Of a DNA stretch of 64,000 nucleotides, positions 8,812-16,915 are shown piece by piece (the first letter of the stretch is position 1; every line of letters starts with the position of its first letter). The notes under the pieces were generated by a model that saw only the letters and a program-made list of their open reading frames with translations, was not told the DNA's origin and searched no databases. The stretch covers positions 2,032,501 to 2,096,500 of the forward strand of contig NZ_AP026369.1 of the NCBI RefSeq assembly GCF_040436365.1. Direction: 5' to 3'. The position numbers and the translations under genes were made by a program. The DNA comes from Hydrogenimonas sp. SS33. Its GTDB lineage: Bacteria; Campylobacterota; Campylobacteria; Campylobacterales; Hydrogenimonadaceae.

Positions 8812-10281
8812 TCACTTTTTTATAAGCTGGACGGCGATGGGGGCGGGCTTCTCCAGCTCTTTGACACGCTCTTTGGCCAGGTGGTTTTCGAAAGGGGTGG
8901 TGATTTTCAGGACTTCGTTTTCGAAAGTGCAGGTGACTCTGCCGGTGGCCCGGTTCTGATGTACGGTCTGTGCCAGCGACACGATGTAGCTGAGCCAGGT
9001 GAGGGTTTTGGCGTCGGGAAGGAGCTTTTTGTAGGGTTTGGTGAAGCTCTCTTTCGGAAGTCTCCGCTTGTTGAAGCGGATCAGCGTCGCGATGAGGATC
9101 ATCTCTTCGTGGGTGAAACCGTAGTCCAGGTTGTTGAGGATGAAGTAGGCGCTGTGTTTGTGGTAGTTGTAGAAATTGAGCCGTATGCCTGTCTGGGAGA
9201 GCTTGGCCGCGACCTCCAGGTACTTCTGTAGCCCGTCTGCCAGTTGAAGCGGCGTTTTGAGGGTCTCAAAGAGGGTTTTGGCCGTCTGGGCGATGTTGGC
9301 GGAGAGGCGGCGGTCGGTGCAGAACCTGTCCTGCAGGCTCCGCACGCTCGGGTTGAAGTTGGCGGGGAAGAGGTGGTTGCTGTTGCGGAGCAGGTCGCTT
9401 AGAAAAACCCCTTCACGCACACCCACACCGCTGGTGATCACATCCTTCGTACCGATATGCTCCAGAACGCTCAGAAAGATGAGGGCACCGGGGCGGATCG
9501 TGTCGATGCGGTCTTTTTTGATGCCGTATTTGGAGAGTTTCATGACCGACGCGTTGGCCACTTTGCCGATGAATTTTCTCTCCTCCTCCAGATCGAAGGT
9601 GAAGGCGTGCACCAGCTCCACTGCATGGTGGTTTCGCTGCATGATCGCCTTGGCGATGGCCCTGACGGTACCGCCGATGCCGACGGCATGGCGGGAATAG
9701 AAATGCTCGGGCAGCTGGGAGAGGGCATCGTCGATGTAGGCTTTGGCCTCTTCGATGGGGGCTTTTTTGTCGAAAAAGAGCTCTTTGAGCCGGACCGTTC
9801 CCAGCTTGAGAGAGCAGGTTTCGACCACTCTCCTGTTTCGGATGAGGGCCATGTCGGTGGAGCCGCCGCCGATGTCGATGGTGATGCCCTCTTTTATCGG
9901 CAGAAGGTTGACGGCGGCGATGCCGCCCAGCCACGCCTCCTTGTCGCCGTCGATCACCTTGATTTTAAGGCCCAGCTCCTTTTCGACCGATTTGACGAAA
10001 GCTTTGCCGTTGGGGGCGTCACGGACGGCGGAGGTGGCGACACAGAGGATCTTGCGGGTCTTGTAGCTTTTGGCGATGGTGAGAAACTCCCCCAGGGCCG
10101 CTTTGGCCCGGGCGATGGCGGCCGGTTGGAGCTCTCCGCCCTTTTCGTAGGCGCCTTCGCTGATGCGGACCCGGCTGCGGGTTTCGTTGAGTAGGTAGAA
10201 GCCGAAGCGGCTCGTGCGTTCGAACACCACCATCCTGGCGGAGTTGGATCCGATGTCGATGATGGCGGTACGTTTGGCCAT
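8812..10281 (-). CDS. ppx: Ppx/GppA family exopolyphosphatase / pppGpp phosphohydrolase
   Basis: 489 residues. N-terminal actin-like ATPase fold with the phosphate-1 motif IDIGSNSARMVVFE at residues 8-21 and the second motif DIGGGSTDMAL at about 137. The C-terminal third is a helical HD-type region. The family removes terminal phosphate from polyphosphate or from pppGpp; which substrate dominates cannot be read from sequence. It follows the ferredoxin gene by 9 bp on the same strand; in C. jejuni a Ppx/GppA gene, fdxB and cosR are likewise neighbours (from memory). Confidence 0.92.
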   Translation of the reverse strand: MAKRTAIIDIGSNSARMVVFERTSRFGFYLLNETRSRVRISEGAYEKGGELQPAAIARAKAALGEFLTIAKSYKTRKILCVATSAVRDAPNGKAFVKSVEKELGLKIKVIDGDKEAWLGGIAAVNLLPIKEGITIDIGGGSTDMALIRNRRVVETCSLKLGTVRLKELFFDKKAPIEEAKAYIDDALSQLPEHFYSRHAVGIGGTVRAIAKAIMQRNHHAVELVHAFTFDLEEERKFIGKVANASVMKLSKYGIKKDRIDTIRPGALIFLSVLEHIGTKDVITSGVGVREGVFLSDLLRNSNHLFPANFNPSVRSLQDRFCTDRRLSANIAQTAKTLFETLKTPLQLADGLQKYLEVAAKLSQTGIRLNFYNYHKHSAYFILNNLDYGFTHEEMILIATLIRFNKRRLPKESFTKPYKKLLPDAKTLTWLSYIVSLAQTVHQNRATGRVTCTFENEVLKITTPFENHLAKERVKELEKPAPIAVQLIKK

Positions 10282-10290
10282 GTCGGGCCG

Positions 10291-10542
10291 TTACTGCTCT
10301 TCCTGCAGGTGTTCGAATTTGAATTTCAGCTCTTCGACACTCTCCACATTGTCCGGGTCGGGAACGATGCAGTCGACGGGACAGACCGCGATGCAGGCGG
10401 GTTCGTCGTAGTGTCCGACGCACTCGGTGCAGCGGTCGGGATCGATAATATAGATGGGGTCCCCCTCCTCGATCGCCCCGTTGGGGCATTCGTCGCGACA
10501 GGCGTCGCACGCGATACAGTCATCGGTAATCATCAAAGCCAT
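10291..10542 (-). CDS. fdxB: 2[4Fe-4S] ferredoxin (YfhL/FdxB type)
   Basis: 83 residues. First cluster motif CIACDACRDECP (residues 9-20); second formed by C-x2-C in RCTECVGH and CIAVCPVDC, with the short insertion between the second-cluster Cys residues that is typical of YfhL/Alvin-type ferredoxins. A low-potential cytoplasmic electron carrier. The start is preceded by AGAGG. A 9-bp hairpin (10558-10578) stands in its leader just upstream of the ribosome site. It lies between the CosR-like regulator/kinase pair and ppx. Confidence 0.95.
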   Translation of the reverse strand: MALMITDDCIACDACRDECPNGAIEEGDPIYIIDPDRCTECVGHYDEPACIAVCPVDCIVPDPDNVESVEELKFKFEHLQEEQ

Positions 10543-10557
10543 TTCAACCTCTTAATT

Positions 10558-10578
10558 GGGACGGTTGAAAACCGTCCC
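10558..10578 (-). promoter_or_regulatory. 9-bp hairpin between the kinase gene and the ferredoxin start
   Basis: GGGACGGTT, loop GAA, AACCGTCCC: a perfect stem ending 15 nt before the ferredoxin ATG on the minus strand. It is followed by AATTAAGAGG rather than a U-run, so it may be a processing or attenuation hairpin rather than a strong terminator. Confidence 0.5.
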
Positions 10579-10687
10579 GAAAATTAAATTCCGAGATTTA
10601 TAACCTATGTAACCTTAACTGAACATTAAACTTATAGGTTGGATGAAAAAGTTTCAAAAGTTGCGCCAAACCCGACGCTTTGCGGGC

Positions 10688-12004
10688 TCACTCTGTCGGA
10701 AGTTCGCACTGGGGTGTGGAGGAGAAAACGAGGGTCGCGACGGTGCCGGTGGTGCCGTCGGTTCGGTTTTTGAGGGAGATTTTCGCCCCCATGGCGTCGG
10801 CGGCCGATTTGGCGAGAAAGAGCCCCAGTCCCGCCCCCGGGGCGTTGCCGAGGCGTTTAAAGGGGGCGAAAAGGTCCACGCTTTCGTCGATGCCCGGGCC
10901 CTCGTCGATCACCTGGATTTCGATTTTGTGTTCGTCAAGCTGCCGGGTTTTGAGGGTGATGGTTTTGCCTTTGGGGGTGAATTTGATGGCGTTTTGCAGA
11001 AAGTTCTGGAGAATCTGGTTGAGCAGGGTGGTCTGGATGCATCCGACGAAGGTGTCGGGACGGATGTCGAGCACGAGACGCTTTCCTTCCGCTTCGGCAA
11101 GGAGCCTGAAATCCTCCCCCTTTTTGCGGATGAAGTCGATGATGTCCACGGTCTGGGGAAGCTCGAAATGAGCCCCTTCCTGCCGTCCGATCTCCAGGAT
11201 GGAGCTGATCATCTGGTTCATCTCCTGGATCGTTTTGTTGGAAAGCTGAAGCGCTTCGATGTACTTTTCGGGGTCTCTTTTTTTGATGAGGGTGACGTCG
11301 TTTTTGAGCTTCATGACATTCAGGGGCGTTTTGAGTTCGTGGGCGGCGCCGATGAAGAGCTCCTTCTGGTATTTTACGAAGGTCTGGATGCGGTTGATGA
11401 GGCGGTTGATCGATTCGCCGAGGGGGACGAACTCTTCGGGCAGCTCTTGAAGATTGATGGTGGTGAGGAAATTCTCGTTGAGGCTGGAGAGCTTTTTCGT
11501 CAGGCGGGTGATGGGCATCAGCAGCATGGCGGAGAGGCCGAAGGCGTAGAGGACGATGAGAATGAGGCTGATGAGGTTGATAATGACGATGGAGCGCAGT
11601 ATCCTGGAGAGCATCTTCCTGACGTTGGTGATCTCTTTGCTCACCAGCAGGTAGGTCTGGGCCTTGAAGTTGTAGGGGTAGATCAGTTCAATGTAGTGGC
11701 GCCCGTTTCTTTCACGCTCCCGCCATTCGATGGAGCTGTAGAAGTGGTGCGGCGCGGGGATGACCTTTGCCGTGATCTGCAGGGCGTTTTTGAGGTTCTT
11801 CGCGTCGATCTTCTGCCCCTCTTCGTAGTCGGGGAATGTCTGGACGATGTAGCGCGCCTGTTTGACGAGCTGTTGGGAGAGTTCGTCGTAGACCGACTGT
11901 TTGATGTAGGCGTAGAGCATCGTGGAGAAGATGATGAGCAAAATGGCGGAGGCGAAGATGAGCTGGGTCAGAAACTGGTTGCGGATACTGCGGTTGCCGG
12001 CCAT
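10688..12004 (-). CDS. Sensor histidine kinase, probable partner of the CosR-like regulator
   Basis: 438 residues. Two membrane segments (about 11-33 and 167-189) bracket a periplasmic sensor of about 130 residues with no recognisable ligand fold. A HAMP-like linker leads to the H-box AAHELKTPL (about 243), N-box QNFLQNAIKF, G1 DEGPGID and G2 GAGLGLFLAKS, all intact, so autophosphorylation is expected. It is encoded 104 bp downstream of the response regulator on the same strand. In Campylobacter and Helicobacter the orthologous regulator has no adjacent kinase, which makes this pair notable. Confidence 0.93.
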   Translation of the reverse strand: MAGNRSIRNQFLTQLIFASAILLIIFSTMLYAYIKQSVYDELSQQLVKQARYIVQTFPDYEEGQKIDAKNLKNALQITAKVIPAPHHFYSSIEWRERERNGRHYIELIYPYNFKAQTYLLVSKEITNVRKMLSRILRSIVIINLISLILIVLYAFGLSAMLLMPITRLTKKLSSLNENFLTTINLQELPEEFVPLGESINRLINRIQTFVKYQKELFIGAAHELKTPLNVMKLKNDVTLIKKRDPEKYIEALQLSNKTIQEMNQMISSILEIGRQEGAHFELPQTVDIIDFIRKKGEDFRLLAEAEGKRLVLDIRPDTFVGCIQTTLLNQILQNFLQNAIKFTPKGKTITLKTRQLDEHKIEIQVIDEGPGIDESVDLFAPFKRLGNAPGAGLGLFLAKSAADAMGAKISLKNRTDGTTGTVATLVFSSTPQCELPTE

Positions 12005-12108
12005 TGCAAACCTTTACAGGGCTATTCGATGACAAATTGGGAACGATGCGATGGAGGTATTTTAACGTAAAAAGGGAAAGGGCGCCCGAAGGCACCCGGG
12101 GAAGGGGG

Positions 12109-12789
12109 TCAACTTTCGCTTTTTTTCTGAGGGTAGCAGAAGCGGTAGCCGCGGCGCCGGACCGTTTCGATGGTCTGGATGTTGAGGGGCTTGTCCATCT
12201 TTTGGCGGATCTGGTTGATCGCCACTTCGATGACGTTGGGGGTGACCAGTTCCGGCTCCTCCCAGATGGCGTCGAGCAGCTGCTCTTTGGAGACGATTTC
12301 GTCGCGGTGGCGTGCCAGATGGGTCAGGACTTCGAAGGGTTTGCCTTTGAGTTCGATCTCCTTGCCTTTGTAGACGACCTTCTCCTCCTGGGGGTTGATG
12401 CTCAGGTCGTCGATTTCGATGACATTGCTGCCGCCGAATCGCAGGCGTGCCTTGATGCGGGCGATGAGGATGTCGAAGTCGAAGGGTTTCTTGATGTAGT
12501 CGTCCGCACCTGCTTCGAGGGCTTCGATTTCGCTCTCCTTGTCGTCGCGTGCGGAGAGAATGATGACCGCGGTTTTGGGGTTGTTGGACTTCGCTTTCTG
12601 GATCAGTTCGAGACCGTTGCCGTCAGGCAGCATCCAGTCCGCCAGGATCAGGTCGTAGTTTCGGATGTCGAGGTAGTAGTCGCCGTCTTTGAAGTTTTCG
12701 GCCGAATCGGTCTGGTAGTTGAATTCATTGAGCCCTTCGGAAAGGGTTTTGTTGACTGTGGTCTCGTCTTCTACAATCAGTATGCGCAT
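12109..12789 (-). CDS. cosR: CosR/HsrA-like OmpR-family response regulator
   Basis: 226 residues. Start set at ATG 12789, preceded by AAGGA, giving MRILIVEDE directly; the upstream extension adds only 16 unrelated residues. Receiver domain with acidic pair E7/D8, phospho-acceptor D51 (LADWMLPDG) and Lys in IKKPFDFD; C-terminal winged helix with the highly conserved stretch ending in RRRGYRFCYP. The sequence, especially ADDYIKKPFDFD and the whole DNA-binding domain, closely resembles C. jejuni CosR, an essential oxidative-stress regulator. CosR is described as lacking the Asp at this position (from memory); here it is present and a kinase gene follows. Confidence 0.9.
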   Translation of the reverse strand: MRILIVEDETTVNKTLSEGLNEFNYQTDSAENFKDGDYYLDIRNYDLILADWMLPDGNGLELIQKAKSNNPKTAVIILSARDDKESEIEALEAGADDYIKKPFDFDILIARIKARLRFGGSNVIEIDDLSINPQEEKVVYKGKEIELKGKPFEVLTHLARHRDEIVSKEQLLDAIWEEPELVTPNVIEVAINQIRQKMDKPLNIQTIETVRRRGYRFCYPQKKSES

Positions 12790-12848
12790 AGTCTGCAGTC
12801 CTTGGGAGTTGATTTTGCGCGAGGGTGCCCCCGGCAAATTTAAGCAGA

Positions 12849-12854
12849 ATCATA
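12849..12854 (-). promoter_or_regulatory. -10 element for the cosR-like operon
   Basis: TATGAT on the minus strand, about 60 nt before the start, in a strongly AT-rich 105-bp spacer (the most AT-rich of this region) between folB and the regulator. Confidence 0.5.
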
Positions 12855-12894
12855 GCATATTTTTAGATTGTTTTAAACTGTTTTTCAAAAAATT

Positions 12895-13224
12895 TTAAAG
12901 GAAATTACGGAAATCCTCGACGCAGACTCGGCAGTCAGGGAGTATGTCGGGTTTGCAAAAGAGGATGTTTGCCGTTTCAATCGGGGGAAATTTCTCTTTC
13001 AGGGTCTCAAAAAGCGCTTCGATTGCCTCTTCGACCAGCCCGAACCGCCCCTTTGTGACGGTCGAGACGATCGTCTCCGCCACGGCGGCATAATCGAGAA
13101 ACCTTCCCCCGGTATAGGTATAGGTGAAGCGGGCGTCGATGTGAATCCGCTGGGGGGTGCGGCGTTCGTGGGGCAGAATGCCGATGATAGCTTCAAAGCG
13201 CAACCCCTCGATCCGGATGGTCAT
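12895..13224 (-). CDS. folB: Dihydroneopterin aldolase
   Basis: 109 residues, start ATG 13224 overlapping the plsY stop (ATGA). Short single-domain protein with the FolB pattern: EAIIGILPHERRTPQRIHID at the N-terminus (conserved catalytic-site Glu and the PxER type turn), and YAAVAETI in place of the usual DYxxV. Converts dihydroneopterin to 6-hydroxymethyl-dihydropterin and glycolaldehyde in folate synthesis; the next enzyme, FolK, is encoded at 34607. Translationally coupled to plsY. Confidence 0.9.
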   Translation of the reverse strand: MTIRIEGLRFEAIIGILPHERRTPQRIHIDARFTYTYTGGRFLDYAAVAETIVSTVTKGRFGLVEEAIEALFETLKEKFPPIETANILFCKPDILPDCRVCVEDFRNFL

Positions 13225-13847
13225 GCGACCCGCTTCTCCTCGCCCCTGACGAGCCGGACGATGTTGGGAATGTGCTTGTAGACGACGATGATGGCGATGA
13301 TCCAGATGGGGGCGTGGGAGTGGATGCCCGGGACGTCGGGGTAGATGATGTAGCTGGCGACGATGAAGGTGACCAGCGCCCCCAGGGAGGCGAGGGAGGA
13401 GATGCGCAGGGTTTTGCCCAGAATGAACCAGGCGGCGAGGGCAATGGCGGTGACGAGGGGCATCATGAAGGCGAGCACGCCGACGCCGGTGGCTACACCC
13501 TTGCCCCCCTCGAACATCAGCCAGGGGCTGAAGCAGTGGCCCGCCACGGCCAGGACGGCGATGGCCCACAGTGTAGCATCGGGCACTCCCGCCAGTTTGG
13601 CGACAAGAAGGACGGCGACCCCTTTGAGGGCGTCGAGCAAAACGGTGGCGATGGCCAGCTTCTTGGCCAGTTTCGGATCCCGCTCCTTGACGACGCGCAG
13701 GACGTTGGTCGCCCCGATGCTGTGACTGCCGGCACTTTTGATGTCGACGCCGGCGAACATTTTGGCGAGGATGAGGCCGAAAGGGATGCCCCCGATAAGG
13801 TAGGCGGCGATATAGAAAGCGATATTGGTATAGGCCAGAGATTGCAT
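13221..13847 (-). CDS. plsY: Acyl-phosphate:glycerol-3-phosphate acyltransferase
   Basis: 208 residues, five predicted membrane segments. PlsY motifs are visible: GGIPFGLILAK near residue 20, GSHSIGATNVLR at about 40-51 (the Gly-Ser-Gly-like loop and Asn-Val-x-Arg), and the glycine-rich GGKGVATG at about 113. Transfers an acyl group from acyl-phosphate to glycerol-3-phosphate, the first step of phospholipid synthesis, in the inner membrane. Divergent from nadA with only 47 bp between starts; folB overlaps its end. Confidence 0.96.
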   Translation of the reverse strand: MQSLAYTNIAFYIAAYLIGGIPFGLILAKMFAGVDIKSAGSHSIGATNVLRVVKERDPKLAKKLAIATVLLDALKGVAVLLVAKLAGVPDATLWAIAVLAVAGHCFSPWLMFEGGKGVATGVGVLAFMMPLVTAIALAAWFILGKTLRISSLASLGALVTFIVASYIIYPDVPGIHSHAPIWIIAIIVVYKHIPNIVRLVRGEEKRVA

Positions 13848-13882
13848 GGGCGGAAACTCTTTATGGTAAAATTGCTGCCAAT

Positions 13883-13888
13883 TATAGA
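13883..13888 (+). promoter_or_regulatory. -10 element of a likely leaderless nadA mRNA
   Basis: TATAGA (within TTATAGAT) ends exactly 6 nt before the nadA ATG at 13895 and there is no Shine-Dalgarno, so the transcript probably begins at or next to the start codon. Confidence 0.5.
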
Positions 13889-13894
13889 TAAAAA

Positions 13895-14914
13895 ATGGTT
13901 ATTCCCTCATTAAGGACGGATGTGCAACAGCAGGAACTGAAAGCAAAGATTCTGGAACTGAAGGAGAAGCTGCCGGTGACGATCGTCGCCCACTACTATC
14001 AGCGGGACGAAGTCTTCGAACTGGCCGACATCACCGGCGACAGCCTGGAGCTGGCGCGCCGTTGCAAAGCCGACGACAACGAATGGGTTCTCTTCTGCGG
14101 CGTCGGATTCATGGGGCAGAGCGTCAAGGTGATCGCCCCCGAAAAGCGGGTGGCGATGCCCAAGATCGCCTGCTGCGCCATGGCACGGATGATCGACCAG
14201 AAGTGTTACGACGATTCGGTGAAGTTTCTGGAGGAGCACGGCATCAAAGAGAGTGACGTCCTGCCCATCACCTACATCAACTCCAGCGCCGAAGTCAAAG
14301 CGAGCGTCGGCAAGATGGGCGGCATGGTCTGCACCAGCTCCAACGCCTACATGATCATCGAAAAGGGGCTCGCCAGCGGCAAGAAGATCCTCTTCGTCCC
14401 AGACCGCTGCCTGGGACAGAACGTCGCCAACATGATGGGGCTCAAATCCTGCGTCATCGGTGACGGCACCGACCCCAACGAGGCCGACATCATCTGCTAC
14501 AACGGCTTCTGCTCGGTCCATCAGCTCTTCACCGTCGACGATGTGAAGTTCTACCGCAAGAAATTCCCCGGCATCAAGATCGCCGTGCATCCCGAGTGCG
14601 ACCCCTCCGTCGTGGCCGAGAGCGACTTCTGCGGCTCTACGAGCCAGCTCATCAAATATGTCAACGAACTGCCCGAGGAGCAGAAAGTGGCGGTGGGAAC
14701 CGAATACAACCTGGTCCACCGGATGCGTGACAAGAACATCTACGTCCTCTCCTCCACGAAACCGGAGTGCCCCACGATGAACGAAACGACGCTTGAGGAT
14801 GTCTACACGACCCTCAAGGCGATCGAAAAAGGGGCGGTGCCCACCGAAATTGACGTGGACCCCGAGACGAGAGAGTGGGCCAAAGTGGCGCTGGAGAGGA
14901 TGCTGGCGCTATGA
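13895..14914 (+). CDS. nadA: Quinolinate synthase
   Basis: 339 residues. Cys residues expected to hold the catalytic [4Fe-4S] cluster occur in FCGVGFMGQS, in the RCLGQN/CYNGFCSVH region and in HPECDPSV; the early IVAHYYQRDEVFELAD segment is diagnostic of NadA. Condenses iminoaspartate with dihydroxyacetone phosphate to quinolinate. nadC follows with a 4-bp ATGA overlap, so quinolinate is passed to the next enzyme of NAD synthesis from the same mRNA. No ribosome site is visible; the start is supported by homology of the N-terminus and by the -10 placement. Confidence 0.96.
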   Translation: MVIPSLRTDVQQQELKAKILELKEKLPVTIVAHYYQRDEVFELADITGDSLELARRCKADDNEWVLFCGVGFMGQSVKVIAPEKRVAMPKIACCAMARMIDQKCYDDSVKFLEEHGIKESDVLPITYINSSAEVKASVGKMGGMVCTSSNAYMIIEKGLASGKKILFVPDRCLGQNVANMMGLKSCVIGDGTDPNEADIICYNGFCSVHQLFTVDDVKFYRKKFPGIKIAVHPECDPSVVAESDFCGSTSQLIKYVNELPEEQKVAVGTEYNLVHRMRDKNIYVLSSTKPECPTMNETTLEDVYTTLKAIEKGAVPTEIDVDPETREWAKVALERMLAL

Positions 14915-15741
14915 TTATCCAGGAGTTCGTGAAGGAGGTCCTCCTCGAAGATATCGGCCGCGGGGACCTCTTCGGCCGCGTGGCGCCGAGGAAAGAGGCG
15001 ACGGCCCAGATCGTCGCCAAGAGCGAGGGGATCGTGGCGGGGCAGCCCTATCTGGAGGCGTTGGCGGAGTTCTGCCACCTGCGGCTCTACTGGTTCAAAC
15101 GCGACGGCGAAGCCTTCGGCCGCGGGGATGTGCTGCTGAAGATCGAGGGAGACGCCGCCGATCTTCTGGCGGCGGAGCGTACGCTGCTCAATATGCTGCT
15201 GCACGCCAGCTCCATCGCCACCCAGGTGCAGCCCTATGTCAGGGCCCTGGAGGGAACCGGCGTCCTGCTGCTGGACACCCGCAAAACCCGCCCCATGCTG
15301 CGCAATTTCGAAAAATACGCCGTGCGCGTCGGCGGCGCCGTCAACCACCGCATGGGGCTTGACGACGCCCTGATGCTCAAAGACACCCACCTGAGTCTCA
15401 TCGACGACCTGGACGCATTCATCGAAAAGGCGCGCAGGAAGATCCCCTTCACCACCAAGATCGAGATCGAGTGCGAAACGGTGGAGATGGCCGCCAAGGC
15501 GATGGATGTGGGTGCCGACATCGTCATGTGCGACAATATGGCCCCCGAACAGATCCGGGAGGCAGTACTCTACCGCAACGAAAACTACCCCGGCGTCCTG
15601 CTTGAAGCCAGCGGAAACGTGACCCTGGAGAATATCCGCCAAATCGCCGAAACCGGCGTGGACGCCATCAGCTCCGGCGCCATCATCCACCAGTCCAGGT
15701 GGATCGACCTGTCGATGAAGATCGTCACGGAAGAGAAGTGA
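14911..15741 (+). CDS. nadC: Nicotinate-nucleotide pyrophosphorylase (carboxylating)
   Basis: 276 residues. Start ATG 14911 overlaps the nadA stop. Typical NadC features: EDIGRGDLFG near the N-terminus, LLDTRKTRPMLRNFEKYAV and GGAVNHRMGLDDALMLKD binding quinolinate and PRPP, IEIECETVE, and the C-terminal LEASGNVTLENI barrel motif. Makes nicotinate mononucleotide from quinolinate and PRPP with loss of CO2. Its stop codon lies inside a degenerate GGTGAG-type repeat that continues into the spacer. Confidence 0.96.
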   Translation: MIIQEFVKEVLLEDIGRGDLFGRVAPRKEATAQIVAKSEGIVAGQPYLEALAEFCHLRLYWFKRDGEAFGRGDVLLKIEGDAADLLAAERTLLNMLLHASSIATQVQPYVRALEGTGVLLLDTRKTRPMLRNFEKYAVRVGGAVNHRMGLDDALMLKDTHLSLIDDLDAFIEKARRKIPFTTKIEIECETVEMAAKAMDVGADIVMCDNMAPEQIREAVLYRNENYPGVLLEASGNVTLENIRQIAETGVDAISSGAIIHQSRWIDLSMKIVTEEK

Positions 15742-15766
15742 GAAGGTGAGATGGTAGGAAGGTGGG
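15733..15766. repeat. Degenerate GAAGGTGAG array at the nadC stop
   Basis: Units AGAAGTG / AGAAGGTG / AGATGGTAGG / AAGGTGGG run through the nadC stop codon and into the spacer. Same motif class as 26084-26118, 33541-33573 (reversed) and 51086-51140. Confidence 0.6.
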
Positions 15767-15805
15767 TTTGATGCTCCTTCTTCTACTCTCTATCTCTATA
15801 TACAA

Positions 15806-15820
15806 GCGGCCAAAGGCCGC
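15806..15820. other. Perfect GCGGCC-AAA-GGCCGC hairpin
   Basis: 6-bp GC stem with a 3-nt loop, 15 nt before the flhB ATG. No U-run follows. It may mark the 3' end of the nadAC mRNA or affect flhB translation. Confidence 0.5.
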
Positions 15821-15835
15821 TGCTACCCACTCCCC

Positions 15836-16891
15836 ATGGCCGACGATTTAGAAAAGACCGAAGAACCGACTCCGAAGAAGCTGGAAGATGCGAAAAAGGA
15901 GGGAAATGTCCCCAAAAGCATGGATACTTCCGGCTTTATCACCCTGCTGACGGCGGTGATCGCCTTTGTCGCACTGACCGGCTGGATCTTCGACCGGCTC
16001 GAACTGCTCTACCGCTACTATATCCATTACGTGGGAGTGGAGCTGACGCCGAGACTGATGACGGAGATCGCCTCCTATACGATCTTTCAGGTGCTCATCA
16101 TGGTGCTGCCGCTGGCGCTGCCGGTGGCGATTGCTGGGATGCTGGGGGCCTGGGCGCAGTTCGGATTCGTCTTTACGACCAAGCCGCTGGTACCCGACCT
16201 GACGAAGATCGACCCGATCAAGGGGATGAAAAACCTCTTTTCGCTGAAGAAGGCGGTAGAGAGCATCAAGGTGACCGTGAAGGTGGGGGCGGTCTTTGCG
16301 GTGGCATTCTCCATCTTCCTCTCCTTCATCAAGGAACTGGTGTCGGTGTCGCGCTCGCCTCTGCCTCAGCAGCTGGCCTGGCTGTCCGACCGGGCGATGG
16401 TACTGGCGGCGGTGATGCTGGTGCTTTTGATGGTCCTGGCCCTGATCGACCTGGTATTCGTGCGCTACAACTATTTCAAGGGGCTTCGGATGTCGAAGCA
16501 GGAGATCAAGGACGAGATGAAGCAGATGGAAGGGAACCCGGAGATCAAGGCGAAGATCCGTCAGATCCAGATGGAGATGGCCCGAAAACGGATGTTGGCG
16601 GAAGTCCCCAATGCCGACGTGGTCATCACCAACCCGACTCACTTCGCCGTGGCGCTGCGCTACAAGGAGGGGGAGGGCGGTGCGCCGAAAGTGGTCGCCA
16701 AGGGGGCCGACCTGATCGCCCTGAAGATCAGGGAAATCGCCAGGGAACACCATGTGCAGATCGTGGAGAATCCGCCGCTTGCCAGGGAGCTTTACCGAAG
16801 TGTCGAGGTGGATCAGGAGATTCCCGAACGGTTCTACCAGGCGGTGGCGGAAGTGTTGGCTTTCGTTTACCGAAGCAAAAGGGCTCTTTGA
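15836..16891 (+). CDS. flhB: Flagellar export apparatus protein FlhB
   Basis: 351 residues, full length. Starts with the conserved EKTEEPTPKKLEDAKKEGNVPKS and has four membrane segments before about residue 215. The cytoplasmic C-domain carries the autocleavage motif N266-P267-T268-H269. Part of the export gate of the flagellar type III system; self-cleavage after Asn switches export from rod/hook to filament proteins. It stands apart from the flagellar operon at 35095-40323, as flagellar genes usually do in Campylobacterota. Confidence 0.96.
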   Translation: MADDLEKTEEPTPKKLEDAKKEGNVPKSMDTSGFITLLTAVIAFVALTGWIFDRLELLYRYYIHYVGVELTPRLMTEIASYTIFQVLIMVLPLALPVAIAGMLGAWAQFGFVFTTKPLVPDLTKIDPIKGMKNLFSLKKAVESIKVTVKVGAVFAVAFSIFLSFIKELVSVSRSPLPQQLAWLSDRAMVLAAVMLVLLMVLALIDLVFVRYNYFKGLRMSKQEIKDEMKQMEGNPEIKAKIRQIQMEMARKRMLAEVPNADVVITNPTHFAVALRYKEGEGGAPKVVAKGADLIALKIREIAREHHVQIVENPPLARELYRSVEVDQEIPERFYQAVAEVLAFVYRSKRAL

Positions 16892-16903
16892 GCCAAATTG
16901 GGA

Positions 16904-16909
16904 TAAAAT
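16904..16909 (+). promoter_or_regulatory. -10 element of a likely leaderless DHH-gene mRNA
   Basis: TAAAAT ends exactly 6 nt before ATG 16916; no Shine-Dalgarno. It also lies in a small GGGAT-AAA-ATCCC palindrome. Confidence 0.45.
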
Positions 16910-16915
16910 CCCGCC

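Noticed and set aside
10643-12070. 475-residue plus-strand frame opposite the histidine kinase
   Set aside because: Antisense shadow rich in Val, Asp, Glu and Gly; the kinase on the other strand has all catalytic boxes.
12895-13569. Long minus-strand frame starting MGHRRPGRGG
   Set aside because: Only its last 109 residues are a protein (FolB, from ATG 13224); the rest is a second frame of plsY.
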